Positions 42,033-50,940 of a stretch of 64,000 nucleotides of DNA are shown here, in pieces. This DNA comes from Ardenticatenaceae bacterium (GTDB lineage: Bacteria > Chloroflexota > Anaerolineae > Promineifilales > Promineifilaceae): NCBI GenBank assembly GCA_020634455.1, contig JACKBQ010000002.1:1240001-1304000 (forward strand), read 5' to 3'. Numbering within the stretch: position 1 is the stretch's first letter; every line of letters starts with the position of its first letter. Position numbers and translations under genes: made by a program. The notes beneath the pieces were generated by a model. It had not been told where the DNA came from and ran no database searches. It worked only from the letters and a program-made list of their open reading frames with translations.

Positions 42033-42092
42033 CCGATCGTTTGTTGCTTCTCGTTTTTCCCTAAAAACAAACTACAATTTCGGCAAAATTCT

Positions 42093-43235
42093 ATGAGGAG
42101 ATTGGGTGGTGTGCTGCCACCATTTTGCATGGCAAAAGAACGTAATCGTCAAGAAATTATTCGTCAATGCACCCGGTTTGTGGGAGGCCATTATCCGGTG
42201 TCGCCACAGCAAATGCTGGCTGAACTGGCTGCCTTCACGCCGCCAGAGACCAGAAGCGATCATTACGGCGCGGGCGAGCTGATGGCCAGTTTTGAAGCGG
42301 AAGTGGCGCAATTGTTGGGCAAGGAAACGGCCGTTTTCATGCCCTCTGGTACTATGGCCCAACAGATCGCCCTGCGCATCCACGCCAATCGCAGCGGCAA
42401 CAAGACGGTAGCCTTCCACCCAACCTGCCATCTGGAAATGCACGAACAGCACGCCTACCGCGAGCTGCACCAACTCAGCGGCGTGCTGGTGGGCAATCCC
42501 GACTATTTGATGACCCTGGACGACCTGAAGGCGGTCAAAGTGCCGATTGGCACCTTGCTCATTGAGCTGCCCCAGCGGGAAATTGGCGGGATGCTGCCCA
42601 GCTGGGAGGAACTCACGGAATTAGTAGACTATGCGCGAGGGCAGGGGATGGCGGTGCATTTGGATGGGGCACGATTATGGGAATGCCAGCCGTTTTATAA
42701 ACGGCCGTACGCCGAAATTTGCACGCTGTTCGATTCCGTCTACGTCTCGTTTTACAAAACGCTCAATGGCATCACCGGGGCGATGCTGTTGGGGGAGAGG
42801 TCGCTGATTGACGAAGCAAAGGTGTGGCAGCGCCGCCACGGCGGCAACCTGATTCGGATGTATCCGTTTGTGTTGTCGGCCAAGATGGGGCTGGAGCAAC
42901 ATTTGCCAAACATGCAGGCGTATTACGACAAAACGGTAGAGATTGCGGCGGCGATCTCCCAAATTGAGGGCATTGAACTCAAGCCGACGGTGCCGCACTG
43001 CAACCGGCTGTTTGTCTACTTCCGGCGGGACAGCCAGCGCCTGAACGACGCCGTGCTGGACATTGCCAGCGAAACCAAAACCCTGCTGTTCCACGGCACC
43101 TGGCCCAGCCTCATCCCCGCTTACGCCATGACCGAACTATGGTTTGGCAACGCCGCCCTGGATTTGTCTACAGAGGAAATTGCTGACCTGTTTACCGAGC
43201 TTATGCGTCGTTCGGCTGAATTGAACTTCGTATAG
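42093..43235 (+). CDS. Threonine aldolase / beta-eliminating lyase family PLP enzyme
   Basis: The 380-residue fold-type I PLP enzyme matches the Beta_elim_lyase family. It shows HYGAGELMASFEAEVAQLLG, VFMPSGTMAQQIALRIHANR, MAVHLDGARLWECQPFYKR with the PLP-ring Asp, and DSVYVSFYKTLNGITGAML with the Schiff-base Lys. Low-specificity L-threonine aldolase is the likeliest activity; the N-terminal part is longer than usual. Start choice is open: ATG 42093, GTG 42111 (with AGGAGA nine bases upstream) or ATG 42129. The gene is single and precedes the AT-rich island. Confidence 0.82.
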   Translation: MRRLGGVLPPFCMAKERNRQEIIRQCTRFVGGHYPVSPQQMLAELAAFTPPETRSDHYGAGELMASFEAEVAQLLGKETAVFMPSGTMAQQIALRIHANRSGNKTVAFHPTCHLEMHEQHAYRELHQLSGVLVGNPDYLMTLDDLKAVKVPIGTLLIELPQREIGGMLPSWEELTELVDYARGQGMAVHLDGARLWECQPFYKRPYAEICTLFDSVYVSFYKTLNGITGAMLLGERSLIDEAKVWQRRHGGNLIRMYPFVLSAKMGLEQHLPNMQAYYDKTVEIAAAISQIEGIELKPTVPHCNRLFVYFRRDSQRLNDAVLDIASETKTLLFHGTWPSLIPAYAMTELWFGNAALDLSTEEIADLFTELMRRSAELNFV

Positions 43236-43339
43236 GCCCAATTTTGCTGTACGCTTGTTGCGTGATCGATTGAAGTTTATACTTCCAAAAAGGTTTTGTT
43301 TGTTTTCTTTCGCTCAATGACACAAGGGGTAATAGTCGT

Positions 43340-43674
43340 GTGAATTTTCCTATTGGCCATTTCTAGCTGCCATCGTCATTCTTTTGTTGATGGGCGCTGC
43401 TGTTTTAATATTGATCGTTATTCCTGCAACTAAGGCAAAAACGCAACCTAAGAATGAGTTCCCATATGCTAGAAAACGTTCTCTATTTACCAATGCAGAG
43501 CGGTCATTTTTAGGTGTACTGAATCAGTCGCTCGGTACTGAGGTCCAAATATTTGGAATGGTTCGGGTTGCTGATGTCATTACTCCGGCAAAGGGGTTAT
43601 CAAGAAGTGAATGGCAGCGTGCGTTTAATCGAATATCGGCAAAACATTTTGACTTCGTCATATGTGACAGATAA
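43340..43674 (+). pseudogene. DUF2726-type membrane protein, frameshifted and truncated
   Basis: From GTG 43340 (AAGGGG upstream) the frame reads VNFP and hits a stop at 43364. One missing base near 43350 restores YWPFLAAIVILLLMGAAVLI and continues in frame to 43674. The rest matches the DUF2726 style: FTNAERSFLGVLNQSLGTEV, VRVADVITPAKG, ISAKHFDFVICD, but ends in a stop where the family goes on into a nuclease-like core (ELD-D-SH). So the gene is both frameshifted and missing its C-terminal half. It is AT-rich and free of ACGGCCGT. Confidence 0.6.
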
Positions 43675-44300
43675 ATCTCCATTAATTAGTGCTGCTTTTG
43701 TGATGGAAAGTCCAATCAATTCTATTGCCGAAAGTGTGCTAACAATAAAAGATAGTATTATCACCGACAGTCCAAATTCAATTTTGTTAGCTGGAGAAAA
43801 TAGACTTTTAACTTAGAAACATCAGGTTTCCTTTCTTTAAAAGATAACGGAACAATCTTTAACTCTGAGCCGATATCGTCAGCAGCAAGCATATTGTCAT
43901 CAACAAACTGGCTTCAAATTGGAGACGGTCTAGGAATGGATATTTGGGTAAGACGATTATCCAAGATAATCTACTGAGTGCATCTGATGCAATAGTTACA
44001 CTTGCGGAAACAATCTTGCCCAGTTCAGCTTTGTTTTCGTTATCAGTTAGTGAATATCAAACTCATGCCAATCTGGTGCACCACACAACTAAGTCGTTTC
44101 ATGATTATGCTTATCAAGAGCTTGAAACTTCCTCGGAAAGCTCGATGTTGGTTGAGAAACTTTCTCGACTTGATCATGGATTTGTTAATATGCTGGTCGG
44201 TGCCTCAAGAACGTTACAATCTGAAAACCCTGAAAAGTACGACACTTTCGATTTCTTCGCGCGTAGTGTAACCGAACCCCATAAGGTTGTCACTTTATGA
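43675..44300 (+). pseudogene. Decayed AT-rich gene with several frameshifts
   Basis: Three frames carry protein-like sequence in series. SPLISAAFVMESPINSIAES and SILLAGENRLL run to a stop at about 43816. A shifted frame gives LETSGFLSLKDNGTIFNSEP and SSTNWLQIGDGLGMDIW. Another shift near 43942 gives GKTIIQDNLLSASDAIVTLA, then YQTHANLVHHTTKSFHDYAY and a final DFFARSVTEPHKVVTL. Joined, they would make a helical protein of roughly 200 residues. I do not recognise it. The last piece (from 43944) could still be expressed alone. Its TGA overlaps the next start (ATGA), so the two were once an operon. Confidence 0.5.
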
Positions 44301-44668
44301 TAGGTAATTTAGTAATCCAAATAGATGGTCGAAGATGGTTTGGGGAACTTCTAACCAATGACGAGATGGATGGGAAAATCTGTTTAGGCAGTTGTCGCAG
44401 GGGTGTTAATCAAGTGGGTGTTTGTTGTATAGTTGTTACCCGTAGGCCAAATTCCGCGCTCGACGCTCTACGATTATTTGAGTCCGAGGGAAAAGGGGGA
44501 GGATTAGGTTCCATCGCCACGTATGACACGTTTGTTAAACAACTCCCTCGTTCAGGTGCCCGCTGCATCTTCGTACAATATTGCTCATATTCAGGCGCTA
44601 TTTTCTCCTTATTTTACCGTCGAGCACGAATAGGCTGCTTTCTGAGAGGGCATCACACATACTCCTGA
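44297..44668 (+). CDS. Hypothetical protein, 123 aa, in AT-rich island
   Basis: The ORF begins with ATG overlapping the preceding stop (ATGA), an arrangement typical of coupled genes. The product starts MIGNLVIQIDGRRWFGELLT, has a Gly/Lys-rich turn (EGKGGGLGSIATYDTFVKQL) and ends with a cysteine- and aromatic-rich stretch (RCIFVQYCSYSGAIFSLFYR). No family recognised. The C-terminus may itself be out of frame, because the last 30 residues look unlike normal coding sequence. No ACGGCCGT site. Confidence 0.45.
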   Translation: MIGNLVIQIDGRRWFGELLTNDEMDGKICLGSCRRGVNQVGVCCIVVTRRPNSALDALRLFESEGKGGGLGSIATYDTFVKQLPRSGARCIFVQYCSYSGAIFSLFYRRARIGCFLRGHHTYS

Positions 44669-44691
44669 TAATGTTTATTAATACGAGTATG

Positions 44692-44700
44692 TGGTATAAT
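44692..44700 (+). promoter_or_regulatory. Extended -10 promoter of the Xer-type gene, possibly leaderless
   Basis: TGGTATAAT is a perfect extended -10 ending at 44700. ATG 44708 follows after seven bases and no Shine-Dalgarno exists between them. Confidence 0.65.
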
Positions 44701-44707
44701 ACGCAGC

Positions 44708-45763
44708 ATGACGCAGAAACACAACAAAACCCTCCCCTGCTCCGACCGGGAAATCCCCAATGAGCATCCATTTCCCCAACTGACGCTTTTCTTGCGCGAG
44801 GTGGGGCTTAACAGCGAGCGCACCGAACGCGCGTACCGCGCTGGCCTGCGTGCCTTCGCCGACTGGCTGCAAACCCACGGGCCGTACCACAGCCTGGAAG
44901 ACGGCTGGCCGCTGGACCCCGCACCGCTGCAAACGGTCGATGTGCTCTCGTTTCGCAGCTGGCTGCTGGCCAATCGGGCCATGGCCACCACCACCACGTA
45001 CATTGCGGCCGTTCTCAACTATCTGCACTTTTTGGACGGCATTGATCAACTCCCCCCAGGCATTCAGCTGGGCAAACTGGCGCAGCAGCGCAGACGGCGG
45101 CGCGTGGAGCGCAATCAGGCCGCTTCCGTCGTGGATTTGGACGAGGCGCGGCAGCAAATGCCCCAGGTGGTGGGCTACTACAACCAGCTCCCCCTGCCCT
45201 CACAGAACGATCCGTACAATCGGCGGCTGTCGCTGCTGCGGGACCGGGCGCTGGTGACGCTGCTTTACTCCACCGCTGCACGTCTATCCGAAATTTTGGC
45301 GCTCAATCGGACACAGGTGGGGAACGGCCGTTCCCAAACCGCCACCATCATTGGCAAAGGCCAGCGCCCACGCACGCTGCACATCATGCCCTACGCCCAA
45401 GACGCGATTCAAGCATACCTGCGTGAACGCACCGACGGTAATCCTGCGCTGTTTGTTTCTCACAGCCGAAACGCCCGAGGGGCAAGGCTCACGCAATCTG
45501 GTGCCCACAATGTGGTCAAAAAAGCGGTCAACGCGTTACGGCTGGAACCTTCACTCTCTGCGCACGATTTTCGCCATTATCGTGCTACGCAGCTGCTGCG
45601 GGACGGCATGCCGCTGGAAGTGGTGCAGGAGCTGCTCGGCCACGCCGATGTCTCTACGACCCGCTCGATTTATGCGCCGGTTTTGGGAGTGCAGCTCGTG
45701 CGCGAATGGTTGGATAATGTAGATGTGGGGCCAGAAACGGCCGTAAGCAACCGTGAAAGTTAA
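44708..45763 (+). CDS. Tyrosine recombinase (XerC/XerD-like)
   Basis: The 351-residue protein has the N-terminal core-binding domain (LTLFLREVGLNSERTERAYR) and a complete catalytic set: Arg in TAARLSEILALNRTQV, Lys in IIGKGQRPRTLHI, HxxR in SAHDFRHYRATQLLRDGM, His in LLGHADVSTTRSIYAPV and the nucleophile Tyr in the same block. It can cut and rejoin DNA at a dif- or att-like site. It has its own promoter and sits at the edge of the AT-rich island, so it could be either a chromosomal Xer or an element integrase. The presence of ACGGCCGT sites (about 45323, 45737) suggests long residence in this genome, unlike the island. Confidence 0.9.
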   Translation: MTQKHNKTLPCSDREIPNEHPFPQLTLFLREVGLNSERTERAYRAGLRAFADWLQTHGPYHSLEDGWPLDPAPLQTVDVLSFRSWLLANRAMATTTTYIAAVLNYLHFLDGIDQLPPGIQLGKLAQQRRRRRVERNQAASVVDLDEARQQMPQVVGYYNQLPLPSQNDPYNRRLSLLRDRALVTLLYSTAARLSEILALNRTQVGNGRSQTATIIGKGQRPRTLHIMPYAQDAIQAYLRERTDGNPALFVSHSRNARGARLTQSGAHNVVKKAVNALRLEPSLSAHDFRHYRATQLLRDGMPLEVVQELLGHADVSTTRSIYAPVLGVQLVREWLDNVDVGPETAVSNRES

Positions 45764-45795
45764 GTAGATAACATAAGAGATGTAGATCAATGTTG

Positions 45796-45824
45796 TTGAC
45801 AAACGTCACCAGAACCACGATACT
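45796..45824 (+). promoter_or_regulatory. Strong promoter of the RiPP-like precursor gene
   Basis: TTGACA (45796-45801), exactly 17 bases, GATACT (45819-45824). The start codon is about 60 bases further on. Confidence 0.75.
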
Positions 45825-45885
45825 GAACACATCATCTTTGGCATAGAAAACTTACTGAAATTAGTTAAAAAACGGGAGGATTACC

Positions 45886-46101
45886 GTGTCTGAAGCATTA
45901 GATCAAATTGTACAACGGGCAGTAACTGACAAAAATTTCCGCAGACTTCTCTTAAAAGATTTGGATAAAGCCCTGGAAGGGTATGCCGTCACCGACGAGG
46001 AACGTGCCCTGCTGGAAAATCTTGATGAAGAGAACTTTGATGAATTTGCTGGTGGCCTTGGCTCCCGCACCACGAAGGGGTTTGTGCCAGGCACAGGTTA
46101 A
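45886..46101 (+). CDS. RiPP precursor-like peptide (Os1348-like, NHLP clan)
   Basis: The 71-residue product has a leader-like helix pair: ALDQIVQRAVTDKNFRRLLL, then KDLDKALEGYAVTDEERALL, matching the pattern F-R-x-L-L-x-D-x-x-x-A-L-x-x-Y-x-x-T-x-x-E seen in Os1348/Franean1_4349-type precursors of the NHLP clan. An acidic segment ends at a double glycine (FDEFAGG, residues 51-57), followed by a 14-residue core-like tail LGSRTTKGFVPGTG rich in Gly, Thr and Ser. GTG 45886 is set by GGGAGG (45874-45879) six to seven bases upstream. The gene is monocistronic with its own promoter and terminator. No modification enzyme or peptidase-transporter lies next to it. A plain small regulatory protein is the alternative. 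Confidence 0.75.
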   Translation: MSEALDQIVQRAVTDKNFRRLLLKDLDKALEGYAVTDEERALLENLDEENFDEFAGGLGSRTTKGFVPGTG

Positions 46102-46126
46102 CATTGATTATAAGTGCTGATTAGAA

Positions 46127-46158
46127 AGAAACCTCAGACTCGCTGAGGTTTCTTTTTT
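46127..46158 (+). terminator. Intrinsic terminator of the RiPP-like gene
   Basis: AGAAACCTCAG (46127-46137) and CTGAGGTTTCT (46143-46153) pair perfectly around a five-base loop and are followed by a T-run to 46158. Confidence 0.92.
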
Positions 46159-46166
46159 GTTGTCTG

Positions 46167-49100
46167 TTACATTTTCCGTGCTTGTGATAGTGCTGTTTCA
46201 CCAAGAACCCTGGATTCCTGCTCATCAAGAGAAGAAAGCCTTGCCCCTGCTTGTTCAAAGCAATATTTGCGATCCGAAAAACGTGCATATTTGGCATATT
46301 GCAGACAGTTCTTTAGATAGCTGACCAGATTTTCGGGCTCATTTTCAAGGCTGGCTAGCTCCAAATAGAATAACCCCTTAAAGTCTGGACAACCAATATC
46401 GGATGATTCTAGTCCAGCTAAGAAATAATTTTTTGCTTCAATGACTTCGTTTTCTTTCACGGCACAAATGCCAAGGAAATATTCTGCAATGGGCTGCCAC
46501 CAACTGAGATGCTTGTTCTTTATTTGAGTTGCAGCATTTTCCAAATAGTTGCGGGCCACAGATATATTTCCTGTGTTTAGCTCTACTTGCCCCATGCCGA
46601 TATATAACCTTGCTTTTTCCTCAATATAACTATCGGGTTGAAGCTCGATTAAAGATTTAGCTTCATCGTATACCGAGCGAGCATCTGCCCACTCATTTAA
46701 AACGCTGTAATACTCAAATCCCCAAAATAAATAAGCCTCAACTTGCAAACTTGGGTAGTTCATTGAAGCTAGTAAATTGCTAGCTTCTTCGAAATCATTC
46801 GCTGCAGCGCTGTATTGCCCCAGGCGTGCTAAGGCCGCAGCACGATTTGTGAGTGCTGGAGCTAATAGATTACGGCCGCTTTCACGCCCAATCAAAACAG
46901 CTTCGTCGAAGGTTTTTACTGCTTCTTGATAACGCCCTGTTGTAAATTGGACAAAACCAATATTGCTTAACGACAAACCAATATTGATTGGTGTGCTAAA
47001 TTGACGCGACAAAGAGACGCTTTGCTTCATTGCATCCAGAGAAGATTCCAGGTCTCTTAGCGAGTAGTGTGTAAATCCCAAAGCCTCATAGACACGAGCC
47101 AGGAGATAATTATTGTTTTCTTGCTGGCATATTTTTTCTGCTCTTACCAGCATTTTAAGTGCAAGTTCATATTTCATTTGTGAACTTGCTGCCCAACCAG
47201 CCCAAATATAGGAACGTGCCAACTGATCTGGGTTGGTTTCAGTACCCAAATCGTCAATAATAATTCTTGCCAGCGTTTGCACTTCATCAAATTTGCCCTG
47301 GCGGTAGCGAATTTCGGCCATGAGGTTGTAGGCAACGGCCGTTGACCCTTGATCATCATTTTCTTGTGCCAAATTGAGCGCTTTTTCTGCATCATCGAAG
47401 GCGGTGGCTAAATCACCTAGAAGGATGAGCACATTGCCACGGGACAGGTAGAGATGTACGGCCGTTTCCCACAGCCCATCATCAGCCAGCGCAGTCAGGT
47501 GGGTTTCCGCCAGATTGTACAGGTCAATTGCTTCCCGGTTGGCAAAGATGTGGCGGGCTTCGTCGGCGGCGAGGATGGCGTAATGCAGTGCCTGCTGGTG
47601 GTTGGCGGCGCGGCTGTGGTGGTAAGCCAGCACAGAATGGAGCGGCTTGAGATTATGTTCGTATTTGGTCACCAGCCAGTGAGCCACGGCTGCATGAAGC
47701 TGCTGCCGTCGGGCATAGGGCAAACTTTCGTACGCTACTTCGTGAGTCATGGCGTGCTGGAACAGGTAAACCCACTCCGGATCGGCGGTGATCAACCGCG
47801 TCATCTCAGAATTGGACAGCTCGGAAAGCAGCGTGAGCACCATTTGCTGAGTAGGCGTCTCGGCAATCACTTGCAGCGGCTCGGCGGAAAATTGGCGACC
47901 AATAACGGAAGCGACCTGCAACAAATCACGACCAGCGGGTGGCAGGCGGTCTAATCGGGCCAGCAGCAGGCCGTGAATGGTGTCTGGCACCTGCATTCGA
48001 GCCAGTTCGGCTTCATCCACATAAACACGGCCGTTTACCCGCAGCACCCCAGCCCCCATCATCACGTTTAGCGCTTCTTCCAAAAAGAGTGGGTTCACCG
48101 GGCTGTCCCGCCCTTCCCTGTCACGCAAACCCAGATGCTGCTCCGCAGCCTGGGGCAGTTCGGCAGTGCCCACCAGTTGCGCCAAAAGCTGCCGCGCCGA
48201 CGTCGGGGACAGGTCAACCAGCGGAATGGGAATGCAGGACGGCCGTTCCAGCAAAGCCAGTTCTGCATCTTCTCGCGCTCTAAAAGTGAAGGCCAGAAAA
48301 ACGGCCGTATTCTCCAAATGGCCCCCCAAATCGTCCAGCAAGGCCAGGGTGGCCTGATCGCCCCATTGCAGTCCTTCCAGCACAATGAGCAGCGGCTGCT
48401 GCCCGGCAATCGCCAGCACGCAGCGGCGGATGAGGCTGAACAGGCGCACCTGACGGGCTTCGGCCGTCAAATCATTCAGCGCCGAAGCCTGGGGCATTGG
48501 CAAACCAAGCAGCTCGCGCCACAGACCCACATCATCGCCCACGTCGGGCAGCAGCGCCCTGGTTTGGGTAGTTACGGCCGTAATTTGCTGCGCAATGCTC
48601 ATGCCGTCGGTAAGGCCAAAATATTCGCGCCACACATCGCGCCACGGGCTGTAGGGCGTGTCGTTGGTGTGGGGGTAGCAAACGCCAATGAGGCCCAGAC
48701 CGCCATTTTCCAGCCAATGGCGCACACCGGAGCCAAGCAGCCGGGATTTGCCCACGCCTGTGCCCCCGTAAACGGCCGTTGCCCCCCCAATGCCCCGCAG
48801 CGCCGCATCCATGCCGCCCAGAAGCAAATCCAGCTCTTCTTCACGCCCCACCAACGGCCGTTCCCACCGATCAATATACGCATTCATCAATGTGGTGGCG
48901 GCTCGGTCGCGCTGAACCAGATGAGGCGTAACGGCCGTTTGCTTGCCTTTCAGGTGGATGGGCGGTAAAGGCTCACACTCAATCACCTGGCGCGTGCGTT
49001 CTGCCATGATTTGGTCGGTTAAAATGGTGCCCGGCTCACACACCTGCATCAGCCGCGCCGACAAATTCACCACATCCCCCACCACCGTGTACTCGCGCCG

Positions 49101-50270
49101 CGCCGACGAACCCACCGGCCCGGCAAACACCTTGCCCACCGAAACGCCAATCCGCTGGGCGGCAATAAAAGACGGCTTCTCACGCTGCAACGCTAGCAAG
49201 CAGCGCAGCGCCTGCTCTGGCGCATCCGGGGCGACGGGTGCGCCAAACATGATGTGCAGTTGATTCCCCTTGTCGCCCGTCAACACCCGGTTGACACGCG
49301 CATTTTCCTGCCCAAATCGGCTCACCACCGCGCAGGCCCATTCGTAATATTGCTGGAGCTGCTGCCCCATATCGGCCGTTTCGATGGCAGACGATTCATC
49401 CTGGCGATTTTTATAATCAAACTGCACAAAAACAGTCGTGACGGGTCGGTGCTCGGCCATCTCGGTGGCTCCGGTGGCGACAAGCCGTTGGTAAAGGGCA
49501 GGCGGCACAAAGGGCAAAATCACTTCAGCCAAACGGCGCTGGGCGGCGGCATTGTAGGTTGGCCAGTTGAGTATGGGTTGAGTGATGGGTTTGGCAACGG
49601 CCGTTTCTACCTTCTCAAACGCGCCATTTACCGGCAAGCCCGCCTGTTGCAGCACCGCAGCGCTGGCAATAATGTCGCCAGAGCTAGCCTGCCGCTCAGC
49701 CATCGCTGCCTCATCCACCGCCGTGCCGGTTAGCACAAACTCCAGGCTTTGATTGGGGTGCCCGACAACCAGTTCCTGGCAACGGCCGTACCCCACCCCA
49801 ATTTTAATCGTCAGCTCAAAGAACGGATGTTTACCAGGAGGGCGATTGGTCACCACGCGATTAAAGCTGGTGAGCATCAGCTGCTGCATCATCTGGGCGC
49901 AAACGATAGCTCGTAAAGCGGCCGTTCCGTCCGTGTCGGGAAAATAAACCGACATCGCATCGCCATAAAAATGATTCACCGCCCCGCCCAACTCATGGAT
50001 CACGTCAATCATCGCCGTGAACGTGACTAGCAAAACCCGGTTCAGCTCTTCTGCCCCACGTGGCCCATCAGACGCCAGCTCTTCAGACATCCCGGTAAAG
50101 CCCGAAATATCCGAAAAAAGTGTGGCTGCGTTAAGCGACCGTGGCTCGCCAGGCGTAGGCAAACCTTCGCGCAAAACACGATCGGCTAGTGTAGCAGGGA
50201 TGTATGCCGCCAATTGGCGTAGTTGCTTACCAGTTAAGCGTGCGGTCTCAAATTCTTTACTTGAGGGCAT
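46167..50270 (-). CDS. Soluble adenylyl cyclase-like protein: twin cyclase domains, ATPase, TPR (copy 1)
   Basis: A 1367-residue cytosolic protein. Cyclase domain 1 (about 45-185) has both metal Asp motifs, ATLFSDISGFTGMSEEL and NHFYGDAMSVYFPDTDG. Cyclase domain 2 (about 265-440) lacks the first Asp (VFVQFDYKN) but carries the transition-state residues in REYTVVGDVVNLSARLMQ. The two should fold into one composite active site, as in mammalian C1/C2; the Thr in EYTVVG matches soluble adenylyl cyclase, so cAMP is likely. An AAA/NACHT-like ATPase with intact Walker A GGTGVGKS near residue 500 follows, then TPR repeats (for example ARIIDDLGTETNPDQLARSY). A paralogue lies 0.7 kb upstream. Confidence 0.88.
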   Translation of the reverse strand: MPSSKEFETARLTGKQLRQLAAYIPATLADRVLREGLPTPGEPRSLNAATLFSDISGFTGMSEELASDGPRGAEELNRVLLVTFTAMIDVIHELGGAVNHFYGDAMSVYFPDTDGTAALRAIVCAQMMQQLMLTSFNRVVTNRPPGKHPFFELTIKIGVGYGRCQELVVGHPNQSLEFVLTGTAVDEAAMAERQASSGDIIASAAVLQQAGLPVNGAFEKVETAVAKPITQPILNWPTYNAAAQRRLAEVILPFVPPALYQRLVATGATEMAEHRPVTTVFVQFDYKNRQDESSAIETADMGQQLQQYYEWACAVVSRFGQENARVNRVLTGDKGNQLHIMFGAPVAPDAPEQALRCLLALQREKPSFIAAQRIGVSVGKVFAGPVGSSARREYTVVGDVVNLSARLMQVCEPGTILTDQIMAERTRQVIECEPLPPIHLKGKQTAVTPHLVQRDRAATTLMNAYIDRWERPLVGREEELDLLLGGMDAALRGIGGATAVYGGTGVGKSRLLGSGVRHWLENGGLGLIGVCYPHTNDTPYSPWRDVWREYFGLTDGMSIAQQITAVTTQTRALLPDVGDDVGLWRELLGLPMPQASALNDLTAEARQVRLFSLIRRCVLAIAGQQPLLIVLEGLQWGDQATLALLDDLGGHLENTAVFLAFTFRAREDAELALLERPSCIPIPLVDLSPTSARQLLAQLVGTAELPQAAEQHLGLRDREGRDSPVNPLFLEEALNVMMGAGVLRVNGRVYVDEAELARMQVPDTIHGLLLARLDRLPPAGRDLLQVASVIGRQFSAEPLQVIAETPTQQMVLTLLSELSNSEMTRLITADPEWVYLFQHAMTHEVAYESLPYARRQQLHAAVAHWLVTKYEHNLKPLHSVLAYHHSRAANHQQALHYAILAADEARHIFANREAIDLYNLAETHLTALADDGLWETAVHLYLSRGNVLILLGDLATAFDDAEKALNLAQENDDQGSTAVAYNLMAEIRYRQGKFDEVQTLARIIIDDLGTETNPDQLARSYIWAGWAASSQMKYELALKMLVRAEKICQQENNNYLLARVYEALGFTHYSLRDLESSLDAMKQSVSLSRQFSTPINIGLSLSNIGFVQFTTGRYQEAVKTFDEAVLIGRESGRNLLAPALTNRAAALARLGQYSAAANDFEEASNLLASMNYPSLQVEAYLFWGFEYYSVLNEWADARSVYDEAKSLIELQPDSYIEEKARLYIGMGQVELNTGNISVARNYLENAATQIKNKHLSWWQPIAEYFLGICAVKENEVIEAKNYFLAGLESSDIGCPDFKGLFYLELASLENEPENLVSYLKNCLQYAKYARFSDRKYCFEQAGARLSSLDEQESRVLGETALSQARKM

Positions 50271-50365
50271 AATTCTTGCAATGATTCAGTTTGAAGAAGC
50301 ACTGTTGGGCGCTTTGCAAAAGCCAACTCCGCAAGCGGTTTCTCAAAACTGATTTCTAAAATCGG

Positions 50366-50896
50366 CTACTCATCATCCTCATCTGCATGTGGATGATAAC
50401 GGGCGTTTAAGTAACCAATGAGTCTCACTGCTGGATCGGTAGGTAAATCGTGGCCAAAATAGACATGCTGATGACCATAATCGAAAGCTGGGCAATGATG
50501 GTGCTCACTGTAGTAGTATGGCGTCACGTGCGTTCGGTCAAAAGCAGCGGTCCTACCAAAAATAGACACCGGGCGTCGCAAAATGAGCATTTCCTCATGC
50601 ACAAAAAGAATTTCTCGATTTGCCGCAAAATATTGCCACTGTTGCCACACCATTTTGCCAAGCTGATAAAGAAGATACAGCAGGCCAAGTAACATCACGG
50701 TAAAGACAAAGGCAAAGCGCTCGCCAGAAAAGGCCATTCGCCAGGTAAAAACAAGCCCGTAGCCTGCCATGCCTAGCCAGATGAGGAGCATGAAGCTGTA
50801 TAAACCAAAGTACCCCCATCGCTTTTTGACAGGGATGACTATTTTTAGCCGCTCATTGTTTTCTTCAAATTGAATATGTTCAATACTCGGTAACAT
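50366..50896 (-). CDS. Small two-TM membrane protein between the cyclase giants
   Basis: The 176-residue product has two membrane helices (YFGLYSFMLLIWLGMAGYGL and FAFVFTVMLLGLLYLLYQLG) followed by a soluble beta-rich domain (REILFVHEEMLILRRPVSIF) and a His-rich tail (YYYSEHHHCPAFDYGHQHVY). I do not recognise a family; it looks like a PH-like membrane-associated fold. It lies between the two sAC-like genes on the same strand, within 50-100 bases of each, and may be co-transcribed with them. Confidence 0.7.
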   Translation of the reverse strand: MLPSIEHIQFEENNERLKIVIPVKKRWGYFGLYSFMLLIWLGMAGYGLVFTWRMAFSGERFAFVFTVMLLGLLYLLYQLGKMVWQQWQYFAANREILFVHEEMLILRRPVSIFGRTAAFDRTHVTPYYYSEHHHCPAFDYGHQHVYFGHDLPTDPAVRLIGYLNARYHPHADEDDE

Positions 50897-50940
50897 AAGG
50901 CTCTATTTTATAGCACCCTTCTGAAAGCATCGAACCGAGT

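Noticed and set aside
43553..43816. 87-codon ORF as an independent gene
   Set aside because: Its first half is an out-of-frame shadow of the DUF2726-type sequence; only its second half is protein-like and belongs to the decayed gene.
48135..48968. 277-codon plus-strand open frame opposite the first sAC-like gene
   Set aside because: Composition typical of antisense frames; the minus-strand gene has full Walker and cyclase motifs.
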